DNA of 19,454 nucleotides, taken from an uncultured Kangiella sp. Its GTDB lineage: Bacteria > Pseudomonadota > Gammaproteobacteria > Enterobacterales > DSM-103792. The position numbers and the translations under genes were made by a program. Shown in pieces: positions 15,237 through 19,454 of this stretch. The stretch lies in NCBI GenBank assembly GCA_946481205.1, contig CAMLNB010000043.1, positions 1-19,454 of the forward strand. The letters are read 5' to 3'. The notes beneath the pieces are model-generated. The model was given only the letters and a program-made list of their open reading frames with translations. It was not told the origin of the DNA and made no database searches. How positions within the stretch are numbered: position 1 is the stretch's first letter; each line of letters starts with the position of its first letter.

Positions 15237-16438
15237 GCAAGCCGTCCTTTTTGTTTGAGCAGGGCAATCACGGCGTCAGCCGCACGGGCCCCCGCATTGC
15301 CGCGCAATTGTTCGTGCAACCGCCGGAATTCATCCAGCAGCGCGGCGCGCTCGGCGGCGCTGGCTTGCAGCTGCTGCCAGAGCGCCTCGGTGAGCTTGTC
15401 CGGGGTGCAGTTTTCCTGCATCAATTCCGGCACCACACCGCGATCGGCCAATAAATTGGGCAAGGCAAATCGGCCGATGGTCAGCAACCGTTTGAAAATC
15501 GCGTAACTGAATCCGGAAACCTTGTAAGCAACGACCATCGGCCGTTTGATCAACATTGCTTCCAAGGTCGCGGTACCGGACGCCAGCAGGATGACATCGG
15601 CAGCGCGCATCGCGGTTTGCGATTGCCCGTCGAGCAGATGCAGGTTCGCTAAGCCGCCAAGCTCGGCCAAGCTCTGCTCGAACTGCTGGCGCCGCGCCGG
15701 CGACGCGCAAGGCACGACGATCTGCAGGCTCGGCTCGCGCTGTTGCAGTGCCTGTGCGGCGCGAATAAACGGTTCCGACAAAAACTTCAGCTCACTGCCA
15801 CGACTGCCCGGTAACAACGCCAACACCCGCGCGTTGCTGGGTAAATTCAGCGCGGTACGCGCTGGAGCGGGGTCGTTTTCTAGCGGAATCTGATCGGCCA
15901 GCGGATGACCAACATGTGCCACCGGAATACCATGCTGCTGATAAATGGCTTGTTCGAACGGAAACAGCGTCAGCATCAGATCAACAGCACGCTGGATTTT
16001 GAAAATGCGTTTCTTGCGCCAGGCCCAGACTGACGGGCTGACAAAGTGCACCGTGGTCAAGCCACTGGCGCGTAACTGCTCTTCCAGACCCAGCGTAAAT
16101 TCCGGAGCATCGATACCGATGAACACATCCGGACGAGTCTGCTGCCATTGCCGGCGCAGTTTTTTTCGCACACCGAGCAGCTCCGGCAAACGCTTCAAAA
16201 TCGCCACGATGCCCATGACCGACAGGCGTTCCATCGGATACAGGCTGATGCAGCCTTGCGCCTGCATGCGCGGACCAGCAATCCCCTCGGCCTGCAGTTG
16301 TGGCATGCGCTCGCGCAGGGCGCGCAGCAACGCCTCGCCAAGAATATCGCCGGATGCTTCACCGGCGACAATGGCGACGCGTAGCGGTTTATCTGACGAC
16401 AAGGCAGGAGATGGCGACGCAGCGCTCGGTGCAGTCAT
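15233..16438 (-). CDS. lpxB: Lipid-A-disaccharide synthase
   Basis: A 401-residue GT19 glycosyltransferase that joins UDP-2,3-diacylglucosamine and lipid X to form the lipid A disaccharide at the inner face of the cytoplasmic membrane. The N-terminal GEASGD motif follows the first strand ([19 protein letters not shown]). Other family segments are [43 protein letters not shown] and [11 protein letters not shown]. The ATG at 16436-16438 is chosen; an upstream in-frame TTG at 16462 would add eight residues without a better ribosome site. A proline- and serine-rich stretch of about 18 residues precedes the conserved core. It lies 69 bases after lpxA and overlaps rnhB by four. Confidence 0.97.
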   Translation of the reverse strand: MTAPSAASPSPALSSDKPLRVAIVAGEASGDILGEALLRALRERMPQLQAEGIAGPRMQAQGCISLYPMERLSVMGIVAILKRLPELLGVRKKLRRQWQQTRPDVFIGIDAPEFTLGLEEQLRASGLTTVHFVSPSVWAWRKKRIFKIQRAVDLMLTLFPFEQAIYQQHGIPVAHVGHPLADQIPLENDPAPARTALNLPSNARVLALLPGSRGSELKFLSEPFIRAAQALQQREPSLQIVVPCASPARRQQFEQSLAELGGLANLHLLDGQSQTAMRAADVILLASGTATLEAMLIKRPMVVAYKVSGFSYAIFKRLLTIGRFALPNLLADRGVVPELMQENCTPDKLTEALWQQLQASAAERAALLDEFRRLHEQLRGNAGARAADAVIALLKQKGRLA

Positions 16439-16507
16439 GATCGGCTCGGTTGAAAACAGCAATCGTGACGGTGCCAGCCGATAGCGCCCGCACCACCACG
16501 CAGAAGG

Positions 16508-17278
16508 TCAGCGGATAATGCCGCGATTCGAGTTCGCGATAAAGTCAGTCAGCAGGCGGATGCCATCGAACTCGGCAATCATTTCCTGTAACTGCGGCAA
16601 CGCTTGCTCAACGGTCAGACCTTGCCGGTAGATGATCTTGTAGGCGCGTTTGATCAGCAGGATTTGCTCCGGCGTGAAGCCTCGGCGTTTCAAGCCCTCG
16701 CTGTTGATACCGCGTGGCTCGGCGTGAAAGCCCTCGGCCATCACATACGGTGGCACGTCTTTCTGCAAACCGGACTTCATGCCAAGGAAAGCATGAGCAC
16801 CGATATGGCAGAACTGATGAATCGCCGTAAAACCGCCGAGAATCGCCCAGTCGCCTACATGGACATGACCAGCAAGCGTCGCGTTGTTAGCCAGGATGCA
16901 GTGATTGCCGACAATGCAGTCATGCGCCACATGCACATAGGCCATGAACAGATTGTGGCTGCCGATAGTTGTCTCGTGGCGATCCTGGGTGGTGCCGCGG
17001 TGCACAGTGCAGCATTCGCGGAACACATTGCTGTCGCCAATGACAGTGCGCGTTGGCTCGCCTTTGTATTTTTTGTCCTGATTGGCTTCACCGATAGAAC
17101 AGAATTGATAAAACTGATTCTGTTTGCCAATGACGGTGTGGCCGTTGATCACGACATGCGGACCAACAACTGTGCCGCTGCCGATCTCGACATGTTCGCC
17201 GATAATGCTGTAGGGGCCGACTTCGACATCTGCCGCCAGCTTGGCGGAGGGATGCACGATTGCGGTCGGATGAATCAC
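16508..17278 (-). CDS. lpxA: UDP-N-acetylglucosamine acyltransferase
   Basis: A 256-residue left-handed beta-helix enzyme for the first step of lipid A synthesis, transfer of a 3-hydroxyacyl chain from acyl carrier protein to UDP-GlcNAc. Hexapeptide repeats run from the start ([20 protein letters not shown]). The catalytic His is His119 in [11 protein letters not shown], corresponding to E. coli His125. The C-terminal helical domain begins at [17 protein letters not shown]. The start codon is GTG at 17276-17278, supported by AAGGA nine bases upstream and by the family's MI-x-x-x-A-x-VHP opening. Length is close to the E. coli protein (262). It follows fabZ after a 127-base gap, wider than in many relatives. 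Confidence 0.97.
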   Translation of the reverse strand: MIHPTAIVHPSAKLAADVEVGPYSIIGEHVEIGSGTVVGPHVVINGHTVIGKQNQFYQFCSIGEANQDKKYKGEPTRTVIGDSNVFRECCTVHRGTTQDRHETTIGSHNLFMAYVHVAHDCIVGNHCILANNATLAGHVHVGDWAILGGFTAIHQFCHIGAHAFLGMKSGLQKDVPPYVMAEGFHAEPRGINSEGLKRRGFTPEQILLIKRAYKIIYRQGLTVEQALPQLQEMIAEFDGIRLLTDFIANSNRGIIR

Positions 17279-17405
17279 AATCAGAAATCCTTCTTGCTAG
17301 TGGCACACATCGGTGTGAACGTGAGCTACGACATCACACGCCCACCCCGATACTGTGTCTGACAGCGCCCAGAACGCTTCTTCGGAATGCCTTAGGCAGT
17401 CCTTA

Positions 17406-17870
17406 TCAGAACTCTTTCTTGGTGCACATCAGCACCGCTTCGCAGACGACTTTGCCGTCAACCGTAGCTTGGGCTCCGAATTTCCAGATGCCCCGCTTCT
17501 GGGTCTGCACCTCGACCCGCATGACGATCTGATCGCCCGGCTCGACCGGATTCCGGAAACGCGCTTCATCAATGCCAACGAAATAATAAGCCGAGTGCTC
17601 ATCCGGCAGTTCATTGGTGCTTTTGAACGCCAAAATACCGGTGCACTGGGCCATCGCTTCGAGAATCAGCACGCCCGGAAACACGGGGCGGTGCGGAAAG
17701 TGGCCGGTGAAGCACGGCTCGTTGAAGGTGACGTTCTTGACGCCGACCAGATACTGATTCGGTTGGTAATCCAGCACTTTGTCGACCAGCAGAAACGGAT
17801 AACGGTGCGGCAAATGCGCCAAAACGCCATGAATGTCCATGGTGTTGAGGGCGGGCGTGGTCTCAGTCAT
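17406..17870 (-). CDS. fabZ: 3-hydroxyacyl-[acyl-carrier-protein] dehydratase
   Basis: A 154-residue hot-dog-fold dehydratase of type II fatty acid synthesis, converting 3-hydroxyacyl-ACP to trans-2-enoyl-ACP. Catalytic His57 is in [11 protein letters not shown] and Glu71 in [10 protein letters not shown], the same 14-residue separation as His54/Glu68 in E. coli. [16 protein letters not shown] is the N-terminal family signature. The frame is open further upstream into lpxD, but the ATG at 17870 gives the normal length and an MT-start like E. coli FabZ. The codon overlaps the lpxD end by eight bases. It competes with LpxA and LpxD for 3-hydroxyacyl-ACP, so clustering balances membrane lipid and lipid A supply. 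Confidence 0.97.
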   Translation of the reverse strand: MTETTPALNTMDIHGVLAHLPHRYPFLLVDKVLDYQPNQYLVGVKNVTFNEPCFTGHFPHRPVFPGVLILEAMAQCTGILAFKSTNELPDEHSAYYFVGIDEARFRNPVEPGDQIVMRVEVQTQKRGIWKFGAQATVDGKVVCEAVLMCTKKEF

Positions 17871-18897
17871 TGTCGTTCTCGTCTTGTCCTGTGCCCAGCT
17901 GCTTTTCCAGCCGCCGCAGACGGCGAGCCAGATCGTCGAGCTGGTTGAAGCGCGTGGCGCTCTTGCGCCAGCTGCGGTTGTCCTGAAGTGTAGTACCGGA
18001 AGAATAAGCACCCGGTTCAGTAATCGATTTATTGACCAGCGAGCAGGCGGTCACATGAGCATTATCGCAAATCGTCAGATGGCCGAGCACGCTGACCCGA
18101 CCAGCCAATGTGACGTACTTGCCAATTTTGGTGCTGCCGGCGATACCGGAACAGCCGGCTACCGCAGAATGCGCACCAATATGCACGTTGTGGGCAACGT
18201 GGATGAGGTTGTCGAGTTTGACACCGTCTTCAATGACGGTATCACCCAGCGCGCCGCGATCAATGGTGCAATTGGCGCCGATTTCGACATCTTCGCCAAT
18301 CACCACCGTCCCGGTTTGCGGAATTTTGATCCAACGTTTGGCCTCCTGAGCGTAGCCAAAACCGTCGGAACCAATCACCGTGCCACTGTGTATCTGGCTA
18401 CGAGCGCCAATCCGGACACCATGGTAAACCACCACATTCGGTGCCAGCCGTACCTGCGCCGCCAGCTGCACGCGCTCCGCCAAGACACAGTTGGCACCAA
18501 CAATCGCGCCCTCGCCCAGTTCACAGCCTGCTGCGATCATCGCGCCGGGGCCGACAGATACGCCGGCCGCCAGCTTCGCTGACGGTGCAATCACCGCTAA
18601 GGGATGGATACCGGGCTGTGGTTGCGGGCTCGGGTCAAGCCACTGGGCCACCTTGGCGTAAGCCAGATAGGGCGAAGCCACGATCAGCGCAGCAACCGGA
18701 CAATCAAGCGCGTCAGCTTCTTTCAACATCACCGCACTGGCGCGGGTTTGCTTCAATGCATCGCGGTATTCCGAACTCGTCAGAAACCCGATATCGCCGT
18801 TTTCAGCCGTGCGTAAATCAGCGACCCGGCGGATGTCGATGTCACCATCGCCAACCAGCCGGGCCTGTAAACGCTGCGCAAGTTCAGCGAGTTTCAT
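17863..18897 (-). CDS. lpxD: UDP-3-O-(3-hydroxyacyl)glucosamine N-acyltransferase
   Basis: A 344-residue acyltransferase for the third step of lipid A synthesis. The N-terminal uridine-binding region (MKLAELAQRLQARLVGDGD to YLAYAKVAQWLDP) is followed by a hexapeptide-repeat beta-helix from IHPLAVIAPSAKLAAGV. The conserved block GSDGFGYA is present, and NLIHVAHNVHIGAHS holds the expected active-site His. The C-terminal helix [20 protein letters not shown] completes the family fold. The ATG at 18895-18897 lies five bases after the skp stop, so the two are co-transcribed. No obvious irregularity. Confidence 0.97.
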   Translation of the reverse strand: MKLAELAQRLQARLVGDGDIDIRRVADLRTAENGDIGFLTSSEYRDALKQTRASAVMLKEADALDCPVAALIVASPYLAYAKVAQWLDPSPQPQPGIHPLAVIAPSAKLAAGVSVGPGAMIAAGCELGEGAIVGANCVLAERVQLAAQVRLAPNVVVYHGVRIGARSQIHSGTVIGSDGFGYAQEAKRWIKIPQTGTVVIGEDVEIGANCTIDRGALGDTVIEDGVKLDNLIHVAHNVHIGAHSAVAGCSGIAGSTKIGKYVTLAGRVSVLGHLTICDNAHVTACSLVNKSITEPGAYSSGTTLQDNRSWRKSATRFNQLDDLARRLRRLEKQLGTGQDENDND

Positions 18898-18902
18898 TGC
18901 GC

Positions 18903-19409
18903 TTATTTGCCGGGCGTGCCCAGCGCCTGAATGACTTTCTCGGTCAGATCATACTGCGCTTGCACATAAGGGACTGCATCACGAGTCAGCACCATGCTGA
19001 CACCTTCTTTGGCGGCAACTGCGTTGATGGCTTGATTGACCTTGCCCATCAGCGCGCGCTGCTCTTCGTTTTCACGGCGTTGCACGTCTTCTTTGAAGGC
19101 TTTGTCCTTCAATTGCAGATCGCTGATCTTGGCCTGGATGTTGCGGCCGGCATCGACCTTCTGTTGCTCGGTCATGGTCGGCTCATCTTTCTTGGCCTTT
19201 TCTTGCATGGCCCGGATGTCGCCTTCCATTTTCTTCAGACCGTCAATACGGTCCTTGAATTCGACTCGCAGCTTCTCGGTAACGGCTTCGCGTTGCGGCG
19301 CCTTGGCAACCACTTCACGAATATCCACCACACCGATCTTCAGTTCGGCAGCGGTAACAGATGCAGACAATGCCGAGAAAGCGGCCAACAGCACAGCAAA
19401 CTTATTCAC
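18903..19409 (-). CDS. skp: Periplasmic chaperone Skp (OmpH family)
   Basis: A 168-residue secreted chaperone that holds unfolded outer-membrane proteins in the periplasm. A signal peptide (MNKFAVLLAAFSALSASVTA) precedes KIGVVDIREVVAKAP, the conserved first strand. A long charged helical arm follows (about residues 45-125, rich in Lys, Glu and Gln), ending in the return strand GVSMVLTRDAVPYVQAQYD and LTEKVIQAL. The start is GTG at 19407-19409, with GAGGG seven bases upstream. Length matches the family. It sits between bamA and lpxD, the standard gammaproteobacterial order, linking outer-membrane protein and lipid A assembly. Confidence 0.94.
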   Translation of the reverse strand: MNKFAVLLAAFSALSASVTAAELKIGVVDIREVVAKAPQREAVTEKLRVEFKDRIDGLKKMEGDIRAMQEKAKKDEPTMTEQQKVDAGRNIQAKISDLQLKDKAFKEDVQRRENEEQRALMGKVNQAINAVAAKEGVSMVLTRDAVPYVQAQYDLTEKVIQALGTPGK

Positions 19410-19436
19410 GTGATCACCCTCTGATAAAACTCTCGA

Positions 19437-19454
19437 TTAAAACGTCCGTCCGAT
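19437..19454 (-). CDS. bamA: Outer membrane assembly factor BamA, last five codons (truncated by window edge)
   Basis: Minus-strand codons read IGRTF followed by TAA at 19437-19439. This matches the conserved C-terminal strand of BamA, which ends in an aromatic residue (IGKTW in E. coli). The stop lies 27 bases before the skp start, the expected bamA-skp spacing. Only five residues are visible, so the call rests mostly on gene order. Confidence 0.65.
   Translation of the reverse strand: MGRTF

Noticed and set aside
14595..15506. A 303-codon plus-strand frame opposite rnhB and lpxB.
   Set aside because: Composition is Arg/Ser/Gln-rich shadow sequence, while both minus-strand genes have all catalytic residues.
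16439..16462. TTG at 16462 as the lpxB start.
   Set aside because: It adds eight unconserved residues, uses a rare start codon and has no better ribosome site than the ATG at 16438.

Overview
The window looks like a chromosomal segment of a gammaproteobacterium. The strongest evidence is the minus-strand run bamA(end)-skp-lpxD-fabZ-lpxA-lpxB-rnhB-dnaE, the classical envelope/lipid A/replication cluster of that class. Base composition is moderately GC-rich by eye, and most genes carry recognisable Shine-Dalgarno sites. I cannot name a genus from sequence alone.

Left part (1-6838, plus strand) is a compact pectin/rhamnogalacturonan utilisation locus. It holds the 3' end of a TonB-dependent outer-membrane receptor closed by a hairpin, then a lipoprotein fusing a DUF4861-like domain to a GH105 unsaturated-uronyl hydrolase. 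A secreted PL1-type pectate lyase overlaps that gene's stop codon. A small VOC-fold protein overlaps the lyase gene's end, and an ExuT-like hexuronate MFS transporter follows. The inferred flow is outer-membrane import, lyase cleavage to unsaturated oligogalacturonides, removal of the terminal unsaturated uronate, then cytoplasmic uptake of the uronic acid. The VOC protein is the step without an assigned reaction.

Middle part (6839-9716) holds a membrane-anchored diguanylate cyclase with a TPR-like periplasmic sensor region and intact GGEEF and RxxD motifs. A perfect inverted repeat lies directly in front of its start codon. A tspO gene converges on it from the minus strand.

Right part (9713-19454, minus strand) is the housekeeping cluster: DNA polymerase III alpha, RNase HII, LpxB, LpxA, FabZ, LpxD, Skp and the last codons of BamA. 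Several genes overlap or nearly touch, suggesting co-transcription from the bamA side. A plus-strand gene for a secreted trypsin-fold protease with a PEP-CTERM-like tail sits between dnaE and rnhB. It has a bidirectional terminator, and its upstream region holds a palindrome and three helically phased 10-bp repeats. accA, which often follows dnaE in this class, is absent here and tspO takes its place.

No tRNA, rRNA, CRISPR array, insertion sequence or prophage gene was seen, and no gene-free stretch exceeds 300 bases. I see no wholly new system. The items most worth a second look are the VOC protein and DUF4861-GH105 fusion in the pectin locus, the inverted repeat at the diguanylate cyclase start, and the protease island with its repeats.
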